Part shown: one piece after another, positions 43,673 to 53,742 of the stretch
Layout of the letters: every line of letters starts with the position of its first letter
How positions within the stretch are numbered: position 1 is the stretch's first letter
NCBI GenBank assembly: GCA_010015745.1
Contig: ML978166.1
Location: forward strand, 372,001 to 436,000
Source: Setomelanomma holmii
Taxonomy: Eukaryota > Ascomycota > Dothideomycetes > Pleosporales > Phaeosphaeriaceae
Length of the DNA: 64,000 nt
Direction of reading: 5' to 3'
The notes under the pieces: model-generated
Databases searched by the model: none
What the model saw: only the letters and a program-made list of their open reading frames with translations
Told to the model about the DNA's origin: nothing
Translations under genes and position numbers: made by a program

Positions 43673-45233
43673 ATGGCTGTCGTACGTACCCTTCGAGGAT
43701 CTACTGCAGCATGTATGTATTGACAATGGATAGCCCATCACCACCATCGCCGAGAGCAAAGAGCTCCGCGGGCTCAACCTCATTGCGGCGCATTCGCATA
43801 TTCGCGGTCTGGGCGTGGAGCCAGACACCCTCGAGCCCAAGGTGTCGTCGCAGGGACTTGTGGGGCAGGAAAAGGCGCGAAAGGCAGCTGCTGTGATATT
43901 GAAAATGGCACAAGAGGGCAAGATTGCAGGTCGCGCAGTCCTCATCGCAGGCCCCCCAAGCACGGGCAAGACAGCCATCGCAATGGGCATGGCACAGTCA
44001 CTAGGCCCAGACGTGCCCTTCACCATGCTTGCGTCGTCCGAAATATTTTCGCTGGAGATGTCCAAGACCGAGGCGCTCACACAAGCCTTCCGCAAGTCGA
44101 TTGGCGTACGGATAACAGAGGAGAGCGAAGTCATTGAGGGCGAGGTCGTCGAAATCCAGATCGATCGTAGCGTCACAGGGGTGAGTGGATGCAGTAAGGA
44201 CGGGAAGTGAAGTGCTGACGAGGACCAGAGCAACAAGCAGGGTAAGCTTACCATCAAGACGACCGACATGGAGACAATTTACGACATGGGCACCAAAATG
44301 ATCGATGCCATGACCAAGGAGAAAGTTATGGCGGGCGATATCATCTCCATCGACAAGGCGTCAGGCAAAATCACCAAGCTAGGACGATCATACACACGTT
44401 CGAGAGACTACGACGCGATGGGCATTGATACCAAGTTTGTGCAGTGTCCCGAGGGCGAGCTTCAGCAGCGGCGCGAGGTCGTGCACACGGTCAGCCTTCA
44501 CGAGATTGATGTAATAAATTCGAGGACGCAGGGCTTCCTAGCACTCTTCTCAGGCGATACGGGCGAAATCCGAAGCGAAGTGCGAGACCAGATCAATACC
44601 AAGGTTGCAGAGTGGAAAGAGGAGGGCAAAGCTACAATCGTGCCGGGTGTTCTTTTCATCGACGAGGTTCACATGCTCGATATAGAGTGCTTCTCGTTCA
44701 TCAACCGAGCGCTCGAGGACGAGCTCGCACCCATCGTCATCATGGCCAGCAACAGGGGAAATACGCAAATACGGGGAACCGACTACAGGTCGCCACACGG
44801 CCTGCCGTTGGACTTCCTCGACCGAGTGGTGATCGTCAGCACACACGCGTACTCGTCCGAAGAGATGAAGCAGATTCTCTCAATAAGAGCGCAAGAGGAG
44901 GAAGTTGATGTTACCCCGGATGCGCTTGCGCTGCTCACAAAGATTGGGCAAGAAACTGGCTTGCGATACGCCAGCAATCTCATCATCACTTCAGACCTGA
45001 TACGCAAGAAGCGGGGAGGACCGGAGGTTACTATTGACGATGTCCAACGTAGCTTTGCGCTCTTCTATGATCCCACAAGGAGTGTGAAGGTCAGTCATAC
45101 TCCACACTGTCTATGCAACTTGTGCTAATCTAGCGTGCAGTTCGTCAGCGACTCCGAGAAACGCCTTATCGGTGATGCGGGTGACGTTTCCTTCGCCATT
45201 ACCAATGGAACCGATGCCATGGAAATCTCATAG
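43673..45233 (+). CDS. rvb2: RuvB-like AAA+ ATPase 2 (reptin)
   Basis: ATPase subunit of the INO80, SWR1 and R2TP complexes, working as hetero-hexamers with Rvb1. Exons 43673-43681 (only nine bases, M-A-V), 43734-44180, 44229-45089 and 45141-45233 give 469 aa, the usual length. The Walker A motif is GPPSTGKT (about 76-83). The RuvBL-specific domain II lies between it and the Walker B motif FIDEVHML (about 293-300). Sensor 1 is MASNRG and the arginine-finger region is SPHGLPLDFLDR. The N-terminus ITTIAESKELRGLNLIAAHSH is typical of the reptin rather than the pontin branch. Introns are 48-52 nt. The nine-base first exon makes the start easy to miss. Confidence 0.96.
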
Positions 45234-45726
45234 TACTTTGCCTGCACACGTCTTGGCGCAGAAGATTTATCGAATCAGTGCCAGCGATCCCACACAGTAC
45301 GATAAAAGTTCAGGTAGTGTAATACTAGACGTCGCATGACGAGCACCAACAATAGGGAGTGCCCAATCAAACACGAATCTTGTTGTCCCTGTATCCATAT
45401 GAACTCTAAGCTTACTTGTTTTGACATGTCATTTAGATTGTCTTATTTGGTAGTCAATGGCCATTCTATAGCAACCTACATTGACGTTTCCCACTTCCCT
45501 TCGTCTCGACGAGATCGCGAGCTCGCTATGAAGTCGATGCGCCTCAGCCTTGCAGCTGCACCCGACGTTCGACCAATAGTGTCAAAGAAGATATGCGTAT
45601 CCTGCAGCCCTGGCGCTTCCACCAGGCAACCATCCGATTGAGGGGATACCAAGCCGATGCGCGTAGCATCGTCCGGACAGCCTATCCGCACCATCGAAAC
45701 TCGCATACATTCCGCACGACAACGCC
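45234..45726. other. intergenic, no gene seen
   Basis: Boundary between the conserved core and the accessory island. A 101-codon frame at 45336-45641 (+) has several Cys residues but no recognisable motif. Confidence 0.5.
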
Positions 45727-46914
45727 ATGGCTTTCAACTATTCACCGATGGGTAATAGCGACCTTCGACTCCTGGCTCCCATATCTATCCAACCACATCA
45801 TCTCTCGTTCAGCATGATCCGCTTTTCGCAGAGGTCGACACCTCGCTACACCGCGGTCTCATACACTTGGGGCGATAAACCTCCGTCGCAGCAGATCTTT
45901 ATCAACGGCCAACCTTTTTCCGTCCGGCTCAATCTCTGGTCATGTCTGCACTATCTAGCTCAAGACAAAACAGCAGGCTGGACACATCTCTGGGTCGATG
46001 CAATCTGCATCGACCAAAAGAACAACGCAGAACGCACCGCGCAAGTTCGGCGCATGGATACGATATATCGCAACGCGAGTGCCGTGTCTGTCTGGCTTGG
46101 TCTCCCACCATCTGTGGAGCAATATCGATCCCGGTACGAACCAATACGAACTTACGAGGACTCGGGCTTCGACTTCTACGGAGAGATGTCTCATCTAGCA
46201 AATCGTCCGTACTGGACTCGCTTCTGGGTCATCCAGGAGTTTCTCCTCGGCCGAGATGTGAACGTGTACTGCGGGAATACGCGCATGAATTGGCTTGATT
46301 TCAAAGTCGCGCTTGGATCATGTGCAGGTGCATCTGGGCACATCTTCCAAGCGTCCATGCCGGCAGACTTTGACAGCAGCCCCTGGAAAGCTTGGCCTCT
46401 GATCACCGGACGTCACCCGGATCGCCATCCGGAAATGCATCTTCCGCTCTTCCAGCTGCTCATCAACCACAGCACATCGGAATGTAAAGACCCGCGAGAC
46501 CGAGTGTTTGCATTGTTAGGACTAGTGATGCCAGATGAGCGGGTGCTGCTGGAGCGATTTTTCCCGGACTATGATATGAGTGAGGACGATGTTATGCTTA
46601 TTGCGCTTTCGCATGTGAGGCAGTACAACCTCGAATATGATGGGAGTGATGATGATACATTGTTTGCAGGGCTGGGAATCATGAATCCGAAGAAGAGGAA
46701 GATGCTCGAAAGGGGTGTTGCGCAATATGACTATCTGGATAATGGAACACCTAGTCGTTACTGGTTTTCGGACGATGACGAAGCTGCAGAAGAGGGATGC
46801 GAGGTCAGTGAGGGTGATAATGGTCCAAGTCACAGACCTAGGCAGATTGCATATGCAACTACGCTCTTCATAATTGCTTTGCTATTCGTGGGTGGTTGGA
46901 AGCGGCATGGCTAG
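45727..46914 (+). CDS. HET-domain protein with C-terminal membrane segment
   Basis: Single exon, 395 aa. The HET domain spans about residues 35-185: YTAVSYTWGDKPP, the IFINGQPFSVRLNL strand, LWVDAICIDQKNNAERTAQV, then SAVSVWLGLP and the WTRFWVIQEFLLGR motif. A later CKDPRDRVFALLGL block is also typical. HET proteins act in non-self recognition and programmed cell death on hyphal fusion. The protein ends in a hydrophobic segment (IAYATTLFIIALLFVGGW) that predicts a tail anchor in a membrane, not usual for the family. Acidic residues precede it. Frame intact. It marks the left edge of the accessory island. Confidence 0.88.
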   Translation: MAFNYSPMGNSDLRLLAPISIQPHHLSFSMIRFSQRSTPRYTAVSYTWGDKPPSQQIFINGQPFSVRLNLWSCLHYLAQDKTAGWTHLWVDAICIDQKNNAERTAQVRRMDTIYRNASAVSVWLGLPPSVEQYRSRYEPIRTYEDSGFDFYGEMSHLANRPYWTRFWVIQEFLLGRDVNVYCGNTRMNWLDFKVALGSCAGASGHIFQASMPADFDSSPWKAWPLITGRHPDRHPEMHLPLFQLLINHSTSECKDPRDRVFALLGLVMPDERVLLERFFPDYDMSEDDVMLIALSHVRQYNLEYDGSDDDTLFAGLGIMNPKKRKMLERGVAQYDYLDNGTPSRYWFSDDDEAAEEGCEVSEGDNGPSHRPRQIAYATTLFIIALLFVGGWKRHG

Positions 46915-46957
46915 TTTGTGTTATGAAACATTGCAGAAGATAGTTCTCTCCATTCTC

Positions 46958-47371
46958 TCAAATTGCATGTACTCCATTCGTCTTCCCTACTTGGCAGTTC
47001 TCTGTCCTTCCCCCACCTTTGGGCAGAATGCCCGCTGCTTCAAAAGTTTTGTACGTCTCAAACCAACTCTCTAGTGTATCGTCCACCTTTGTCCAACTGT
47101 AACGCCTTGCTTTGTTATTTGTACCCAGCGTTGGCCAGGTCTTTCCAATACTCCAGTCAAAGAAGCCCCAGGTCTCCCAATCAAAGGCATCCGCATTACC
47201 ACCGTACTTTTGGCAGATGGACATCCAGTCAGGCCTCTTGTCGCGAGCCCAATCGATCATGCTAGAGTTATTCTCCATCTTGGTGCGATACGAGCCGCTT
47301 GCTCTGAAGTCGGGCTCTGGACACTCTACTCGTCCGTCAATAAGCTTTCCAAGGTGCCTTAGGGTGAACAT
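46958..47371 (-). pseudogene. NAD-epimerase/SDR-like protein, C-terminal fragment
   Basis: An open frame of 137 codons resembles only the C-terminal third of fungal SirQ/GsfE-like short-chain epimerase/dehydratase proteins: VECPEPDFRASGSYRTKM, ICQKYGGNADAF, WGFFDWSIGKTWPTL, then a helical end. The NAD-binding Rossmann N-terminus is missing. Upstream bases on the same strand have stops in every frame and then a fragment of another enzyme. Such genes often belong to secondary-metabolite clusters. I call it a truncated relic. Family assignment is from remembered pattern only and is moderate. A short expressed protein cannot be excluded. Confidence 0.5.
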
Positions 47372-47633
47372 ACGTCAAGTCCAAAATATCTCCCAATCAC
47401 TTCCCAATGATACCTCTACATGATGATGTCACCATTGACGTGAACAAAGTCTTCGTTATGACACTGCTCTGTGGTACTAGCCCACACACTCATGTCTGCT
47501 ACAGATGGTGCGTAGGATTGATCATCAACGGTGCTGTAGAAGACCTCATTGCCCGGAAAGGTGGCGGGAACACCCATTCCGGGACAAACGAGGAAGTAGA
47601 GAGCCAGCATTATGGCTTCAGACATGCCGTTCG

Positions 47634-47930
47634 CTACACGATTACGATGTCAGTCTCGGCCGTTTCGAGACACGGTGCCCTTAGTGACTCGACAAGACTT
47701 ACAATGAGCTGGGAAGATATGTTCTGCAGGCGAAGAACTCCACAACCTTTGGCTGTAATTTCGGACTGAGAGCAACCGTTGTAGAAGAGCTGTTCCTTCT
47801 GATAGGCAAAATGGGGCAGTCCATCCCATTGACTGGAGACTTGTGTGTTGAAGGTAAGCTGACAAAATTCGGGATCAGTAGTGAGATCAGACTCGTCAAC
47901 AAACAGTCCAATCAGGCTGTGAAGGCTCAT
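47634..47930 (-). pseudogene. putative cyclase (kynurenine formamidase-like) fragment
   Basis: The frame contains FNTQVSSQWDGLPHFAYQ followed by LFYNG, the signature of the putative cyclase family of metal-dependent hydrolases (usual pattern TQ-S-QWDG-H-H-FYNG). Only about 60 recognisable residues remain. The downstream part degenerates and ends at TAG 47634. The upstream edge abuts the start of the second hAT relic at 47936, so the insertion probably cut the gene. The rest of the enzyme was not found on the far side. Confidence 0.6.
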
Positions 47931-47935
47931 TTTTG

Positions 47936-49209
47936 CAGTCCAAACAGTCTGTAGACCTTAGACTGTTTGGTTTGACTACTAAATTTAGTAGGATTCTGAT
48001 CACAGGGGGGTTGAAGTTAGACGCGATTGGATAATTGATATTCCGTCGGTCCCAAAAACTGTCAAACTACACAGAAGTCTATTACATGCTATGTACTCTA
48101 AAGTTACTCTTGCGTTAGCTACTATCTACAAGCGCTCGCTTTCTTGTGTTATTTTATTAGATGTCCTCTTAAGCAAACTCAGCTATCTGTCGTCTTATTG
48201 AGCGTGACAAGGGCACGTTTCCGCCGCCTTTGTCGCCGTCCTAAGCGCCTGAACCTAGCAAAGCTGCAGACAGTATTGTAACTATTGCTGCAAACGAAGA
48301 CTTAAGCGAGGACAATAACATATACAACGGGCTTGACTAGGAGCGTGTACTTGAGCTTGAACGTCGCCAGTCTGAGCGACAGCGGGGCCTCCCAAGCTGG
48401 ATCTATTGCTACAGCTGGCCAGTTTAGCACCGTAAGAAGCAGCGCAATTACTGGCTCTGCTTCTATTGTTATAAGCACCGCTATCCTGGCGGCGTGTTTG
48501 ACGTTTCCACCTCAACGTCGTCTGCTGGCACGCACATGAAGCAGCTTACACGAGGCTACGGCTTTGACGCTGAGGGACTAATTGCGCGCAGAGCTAGCGC
48601 AGAGGGGACGATCGTACGCGCTGTCAGGCGCTTAATTGTCGGAAAGATGAGAGACGAAGGCGTTGTAGTGTTGCAGGAGGTCGCTAACGAGCTAGCTAGC
48701 AGCTTTACACGTCGCAAATTCCAAGATGCGTTAATGGACTAGATACAAGCCAATAACCAGAGCTTGCGCGTCATTGAGACGCCTGAGTTTCGCCGTCTCA
48801 TTGAGGCCGCTAACCCGTTAATAGAAGCTGCTCTATAGCGCTCCTATAGCACCCTCAGAAGCTATATTATCGCTGAATACCTTGCATACGTCCCTGCTGT
48901 TGCCGCCTATTTGAGCGCCGCTCGCTCCCTTATACACGTATCGTTTGAAAATTGGACGTCAACAGGCGGCAAGTTAGCGTTGACAGGCGTTTGCGTACAC
49001 CATCTTAACGCTGACGGCAAACTTGAGGACTACTTACTTAGGCTGCCTGAGCTCTATGGCCAGCACAGTGGCCACAATATCGCGACAGTCGTCGCCTCAA
49101 CGCTGCATCAGTTTGGCGTGGACAAGAATTGCGTTAGCTACTTTGTGCTTGACAACGCGTACAACAACGACACAGCAGTAGAAACTTTAGCTGACGAGTT
49201 TAACTTCTA
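47936..49209 (+). mobile_element. truncated hAT relic with decayed transposase
   Basis: Starts with a CAG-type end (CAGTCCAAACAGTCT) and an inverted pair CCAAACAGTCT/AGACTGTTTGG at 47941-47971. From ATG 48161 the frame parallels the 5.2-kb element: a BED-like finger (NYWLCFYCYKHRYPGG), QEVANELASSFTRRKFQDAL, SLIHVSFENWTS and YFVLDNAYNNDTAVETL. In-frame stops are TAA 48170 and 48242, and TAG 48338, 48425, 48740 and 48836. Protein similarity to the first element is clear but far from identical, so the two belong to different lineages. Homology stops at about 49209, where unrelated sequence begins. The 3' half, right end and duplication are lost. Confidence 0.8.
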
Positions 49210-49300
49210 CGCTCCTTTGTACATGGCCCAAACTCCGATCTTGCCAGACGCTTCTACCTTACTCCGACACAAGCTGCCTCCTTCGCTAGGCGAGGGGGGT

Positions 49301-49666
49301 GTATGATCAGACGGAACGACCGACGATCTCAAGGTTATTGCTACACCATATGGTAGATGAGGAATCTTAGAATGCTGGGAGCATTTCTACCCTGCTATGA
49401 TCTTCAACACCCAGGCACAGGCAGAGCCCTTACATATTGCAGCATGGCCCTGTAAGCACTGAGTACTACGGCTGACGATCATCTTCAAGCTAACAAAAAC
49501 CTGTTCAGATACTCCGGTTGAAGCTGATCCCTTCGCTGCCTATTGGGAAAGCTTCGAGGTCAATCTCGCCGCAACTCGCTTGTACGCCGTCAATGCCGGA
49601 GCTCCGCTCGTTTTCGCATCCGTTGGCAACGCTCGATTTTTGGATAGCCAGGGTCTCGATCCATAG
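49301..49666 (+). pseudogene. nitrilase-family enzyme relic
   Basis: The frame SDGTTDDLKVIATPYG, then ILECWEHFYPAMIFNTQAQ with the catalytic-cysteine motif CWEH, then LHIAAWP, matches fungal nitrilase/cyanide hydratase proteins. An intron at 49452-49508 (GTAAGC to TTCAG) joins in phase to YTPVEADPFAAYWESFEVNLAA. A TGA at 49358-49360 interrupts just before the cysteine. A TAG at 49664-49666 ends the frame early, and the N-terminal third (including the catalytic Glu) is missing because hAT-relic sequence lies immediately upstream. Nitrilases convert nitriles to acids and ammonia; this copy cannot. Confidence 0.7.
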
Positions 49667-49898
49667 CGTTGTTTGTGCATCGACACGGTCTACGGAGATC
49701 CCAATCATGTACCATTCCCTCAACACAACGGGCCTTGCTAAGACCGTTCCTTACACGTCGGATGGTGAGCAGTCGTGGGGTGTGTTACAGGAGATGGTCG
49801 CTGGGTTCCCATCGTACATTCCCAAGGTCGTCGGAGCCCTTGTGCCTCACCGCGTCTTTCCCGTAGCTGGCTTGATTGCGGCTACTAAGTCGTCATAG
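49667..49898 (+). other. unrecognised coding-like tail
   Basis: After the nitrilase relic, the frame ending at TAG 49898 encodes a coherent segment (TVPYTSDGEQSWGVLQEM, then FPSYIPKVVGALVPHRVFPV). It may be the end of another lost gene. I do not recognise the family. Confidence 0.35.
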
Positions 49899-50898
49899 AT
49901 CGAAAAAGTGATAATGTGCAGGCCGATTTAAATTCAAAAAAAATACAAGTCAGGTTCTACGCAGCGATAGATCTTCTCGTACTATGAGCAGCGCAAAAGC
50001 TTTAGCCGTTGGACTCTCTGGACCCGGAAAGATCCCTCCACCTTCTATCACCCAAGCGGCCATGCATTGCCTACGTTTTGAGTCATTTGCGATCGAAGAT
50101 GTGGTGCGCGTATTACCTGATTGCTCATAAGCTCGACGTCGGGTTTTGCGATGCTGACATAGGTGAAAATGTCCTCTATATTGTAATGCTCATATCATTG
50201 GAAGGAATTCCCTCACACTTTCTGCTTTCCGCCAACCCTGGCGGTAGTGGCGGAGGGATTGATTAATGTCCCAAACAGGACTAGCCTATTTCGGCATGGA
50301 ATAGCTTCTCCGAGCCTTCAGCTCCTCACATTTCAAAGCTGCACTTTGCATCCCAATACTTCATCGCTAATTTCTAGAACAGGTATGGGACGTCGTACGG
50401 TTCATCTCCAGCAAAACCTGAGCGATCCAAAGCATGCAGCCAATCGACGATCTCGCTCAAAACTGTGGGGTAGGCCAAACCTGGGGTCGAAGATGCGGGT
50501 ATCGCCAACCGGAGCCAATTGGGGCCTGGAAGCAAGCAAGCGTGTTTTAGTACGTACCTCGGCGGCACGGGAAGCAATTTCGGTACCACAAGAACGATCC
50601 GATCTCCAAATTACGACTGTGACGCAGTGTGCTAAATCATTTGAATGTGCCTTGTTGTACTCCCGGGACAGGTACGTGAGTACTACCATATGTATCGGAA
50701 GCTACACACCGGATTTTGCTCGGTGACGTCGAGCTAGATACACTACGCACTGGTGCGCTAAGTGCGAGGCTGCACAAGGCTCTCGAAAATGCATCAGCAA
50801 GGCCACCCTCCCCTCACATCTACCGATATTGAGGTTACAATCGTGATGATATATTACCTCGAGGCCGCCCAGGCAAGACAACACGCGACTGTCCTGGC
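49899..50898. other. intergenic, no supported gene
   Basis: One kilobase with only short overlapping frames, for example 50247-50726 (+) and 50402-50689 (-), and no domains. The last part is presumably the promoter of the esterase gene. Confidence 0.5.
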
Positions 50899-52434
50899 AT
50901 GAAAATGATCTTCCAAGGCGTCATTACTTTCTTCTCAACTCTGGCTGTCTTTTCCTCCACCACGCTCGCTGCAGCGTCACGATGCGATGTCTCCGCACTA
51001 CCCGCTCTCGATCAATTTGGCGCATCCGTTCTCTCAATTGATGCTGTTCAAGTAGACAACTCGACTCTATCAACTCCGCCAACCAGCTTTTGCAACGTCT
51101 CTATCACATATACGCATCCAGGACAAAATGATCGGATCAACGTCTGGGTATGGCTTCCCAACTCATGGAATGGTCGATTTCAAGGAGTTGGCGGAGGTGG
51201 TTGGACAACTGGTCTAGTCCCAGCAAACACCATCGGCGCAGTCGCACAAGGTTATGCTGCTGTCACGACAGACGGTGGACATGCCAGCACTGCGTCCACT
51301 GCCTCATGGGGTTTGTTGAACCCCGGCAACGTAAACTTGTATCTGCTTCAAGACTTCGCGTCGGTAACCCTCAATGACATGACGGTGCTGGGAAAGCAGG
51401 TTACGGAAGCTTACTACGGCAAGCCCATCTCCAAGTCGTACTGGAATGGCTGTTCAACAGGTGGCCGCCAGGGTCTTATGATGGCTCAAAGATACCCCGA
51501 AGCCTACGATGGTATTCTCGCCATAGCACCCGCGATCAATTGGGCAGAATTCATCCCCACCGAGTTCTGGCCACAACGCGTCATGCAGAAGGCGAACTAC
51601 TTTTCAAGCCAATGCGAATTCAATGCCATCACAGCAGCGGCTGTGAGTGCCTGCGATGAACTCGACGGCCTCAAAGACGGCGTCATCGGCATGATAGGGC
51701 AATGCACCTTTGATCCTCATTCCGTTGTCGGCAAGCCTTACTCCTGCACTGACGTAAATGGCACCATCTCGACTCAAGCCGCAGCAATTGTCAAATCGAT
51801 TTGGGCTGGAGCTCGCGACTCCGAGGACAAGTTCCAGTGGTACGGCCTCACGCAGCAAGCTCCTCTTAGTGGTCTCGCAAACACAACATGCTCGACCGAA
51901 AACTGCACCGGCGTTCCCTTCTTCATATCAAGTGACTGGCATCGCATCTTCCTTCAGCGCAACAACTCCTTCGATCCGTACAGCTACAGCGACGTCGAAT
52001 GGGATGCAGCATTCCGTCTTTCCAGGAACAAATACACCAGCATCATAAGCACAAGCGACCCCGACCTCACGGGCTTCAAGCTCCACGATGGGAAAATGAT
52101 CACATGGCACGGCATGGCAGATGAACTCATCGCTTTCAATGGTACGGTGGACTACTACCAGCGCGTGCTTGAGCTAGATCCGAATGCGCCGGAGTATTAC
52201 AAGTTCTTCTCTGCGCCGGGCGTGCAGCATTGTCAAGGCGGAAATGGCGCGATCCCGACGGATGCATTGGCGCAGTTGGTCCAGTGGGTGGAAAATGGCG
52301 AGGCACCGGAGACGCTTGGTGCGAATAGGACTGTGAACGGTGAGAATTGGCAGCAGGGACTTTGCGCGTGGCCGTTGAGTTCGGTGTACAAAGGTGGGGA
52401 TAAGAGATTGGCGACGAGTTTTGTTTGTGAGTAG
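50899..52434 (+). CDS. secreted tannase/feruloyl esterase
   Basis: Single intact exon, 511 aa, normal family length. It begins with a clear signal peptide (hydrophobic core to about residue 26, ending LAAASRCD). The alpha/beta hydrolase fold carries the tannase-family nucleophile motif GCSTGGRQG, with Ser at residue 186. Further family marks are WVWLPNSWNGRFQGVGGGGW, the calcium-site-like segment CDELDGLKDGVI (usual disulphide-linked loop), and GVQHCQGG with the likely catalytic His beside the paired Cys. It should cleave aromatic esters such as ferulates or gallates of plant cell walls outside the cell. It is the only intact enzyme in the accessory island. Ser/Asn-rich glycosylation sites (NNST, NTTC) fit secretion. 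Confidence 0.92.
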   Translation: MKMIFQGVITFFSTLAVFSSTTLAAASRCDVSALPALDQFGASVLSIDAVQVDNSTLSTPPTSFCNVSITYTHPGQNDRINVWVWLPNSWNGRFQGVGGGGWTTGLVPANTIGAVAQGYAAVTTDGGHASTASTASWGLLNPGNVNLYLLQDFASVTLNDMTVLGKQVTEAYYGKPISKSYWNGCSTGGRQGLMMAQRYPEAYDGILAIAPAINWAEFIPTEFWPQRVMQKANYFSSQCEFNAITAAAVSACDELDGLKDGVIGMIGQCTFDPHSVVGKPYSCTDVNGTISTQAAAIVKSIWAGARDSEDKFQWYGLTQQAPLSGLANTTCSTENCTGVPFFISSDWHRIFLQRNNSFDPYSYSDVEWDAAFRLSRNKYTSIISTSDPDLTGFKLHDGKMITWHGMADELIAFNGTVDYYQRVLELDPNAPEYYKFFSAPGVQHCQGGNGAIPTDALAQLVQWVENGEAPETLGANRTVNGENWQQGLCAWPLSSVYKGGDKRLATSFVCE

Positions 52435-52880
52435 CGATTGCGTAACTCATCAATGGAGGAAGTGTGCGAAAGCTTTTAAACTTTTGTTTGAAGACGTCGT
52501 GCGAGTCGGGCAATCGACCTTCAGTTCGGCTTGCATGCATGTGTGATAAGGCCTGGCATCTAAGTGCATGAATTAGGACATATCATGCTTACTTAGCATC
52601 GCGTTTACGATATCTTTTAATTCGCGTTCAGGAAGTCAATGCAACATAGGCTTACTCGTTGCATTACGAGCATCGGAGCTGAGTCGGACCAGCCACGTCC
52701 TCCACGGCTATGTCCGAGCTGACCTTCATCGTCACCTATGTGCAGTCGTATAACAACTGGCAGTACGGGAGCCTCTGAACGCCCCAAGAGACCAAATACA
52801 ACCGTCGCAATCGCCAATATACCACGCCTCTTCTTCCGAACCATTTCCGAACCTGCAAGACGTCCGCTCCAGCCTCACCC
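52435..52880. other. intergenic, no gene seen
   Basis: 3' side of the esterase gene. The N-terminal end of the following hydrolase relic may reach into this interval. Confidence 0.45.
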
Positions 52881-53597
52881 TTCTACATCCCCATCGACCT
52901 CTTCAATACCGCCCTCCTAATCTCCGACGTGCAAACCCAAATCCTCGCGCGCTTTCCCCGAGAAACTCAGAAAGCATAGCTCTCACATATTCCCACACTA
53001 TTCACATTCTTCCGCACCCAAATCGCCAATTACCGCGTCTCCCCAACCCAAACCACCAACATCCCACTAATAATCCACCACACCCTCCCCTTTAACCTCA
53101 ACTCCAATGCCTTCGTCAGCCCGTACAACAAGCTCGCGCACTGGGTCCGCGGCCTCGAAGAAAAGGGCTTCTTCGCGAACACGAGTCCAGATCCGCATTG
53201 TCCTAATTAAGCGATTCCGAAAGAGTTGGTGCCGGAGAGTGGATGGGTTTCGCGCGATGAAATCGTCTTAGGCAAATTGCAGCCGAATTGCTTTGCGTCG
53301 AGCGACCTACTGAAGTATTTGAACGCGATGGGAATCAGGCATGTTGTGCTTGTGGGATTGACGACGATGGGGAGTGTGCTTGGGAGCGCGAGGTGAGTTT
53401 GCTGCGAAGGGTTGATGCGTGCAATAAATGGGAGCTAATAGAAGAGTAGAGGTGGTGCTGATCTCGATTATCATGTTATATGTCCGCGCCAGGGCATTAT
53501 TGATGATGATCCGGAGGTGGATGAACTCTTAATGACGAGGGTTTTGCCTAAATTCGTCGATGTGGTCGGCATAAACGATGTGCTGGGGCTGGTGTGA
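52881..53597 (+). pseudogene. isochorismatase-like cysteine hydrolase relic
   Basis: One frame from about 52881 reads LFNTALLISDVQTQILARFP, the usual opening of the isochorismatase-like fold. It then meets TAG (52977-52979), continues in the same frame through IPLIIHHTLPFNLNSN, meets TAA (53208-53210), and goes on to YLNAMGIRHVVLVGLTTMGSVL, where the catalytic cysteine is normally found in VGLTT-C. A plausible intron follows (GTGAGT near 53394 to AGAG near 53459). After it come ADLDYHVICPRQGIIDDDPE and the stop at 53595. Two nonsense codons and methionine-glycine in place of the usual cysteine region show a dead enzyme. Confidence 0.72.
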
Positions 53598-53742
53598 CAT
53601 GGTGAAGATGCGGTATGAGTAGGAGCGACGATGATGTTTACTAAGCAAAGGATTGAGCCCAAATACATGGATGGATTTGCTGTGCGATAGATCTTCTATA
53701 TTTCCTTTACGTGGCAGCCTTCGTTATAAGTTTGGCTCCGGA

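Noticed and set aside
47941..47971. Inverted repeat CCAAACAGTCT/AGACTGTTTGG considered as a terminator
   Set aside because: It lies at the start of the hAT relic and fits a transposon subterminal structure better. Fungal genes do not use such hairpin terminators.
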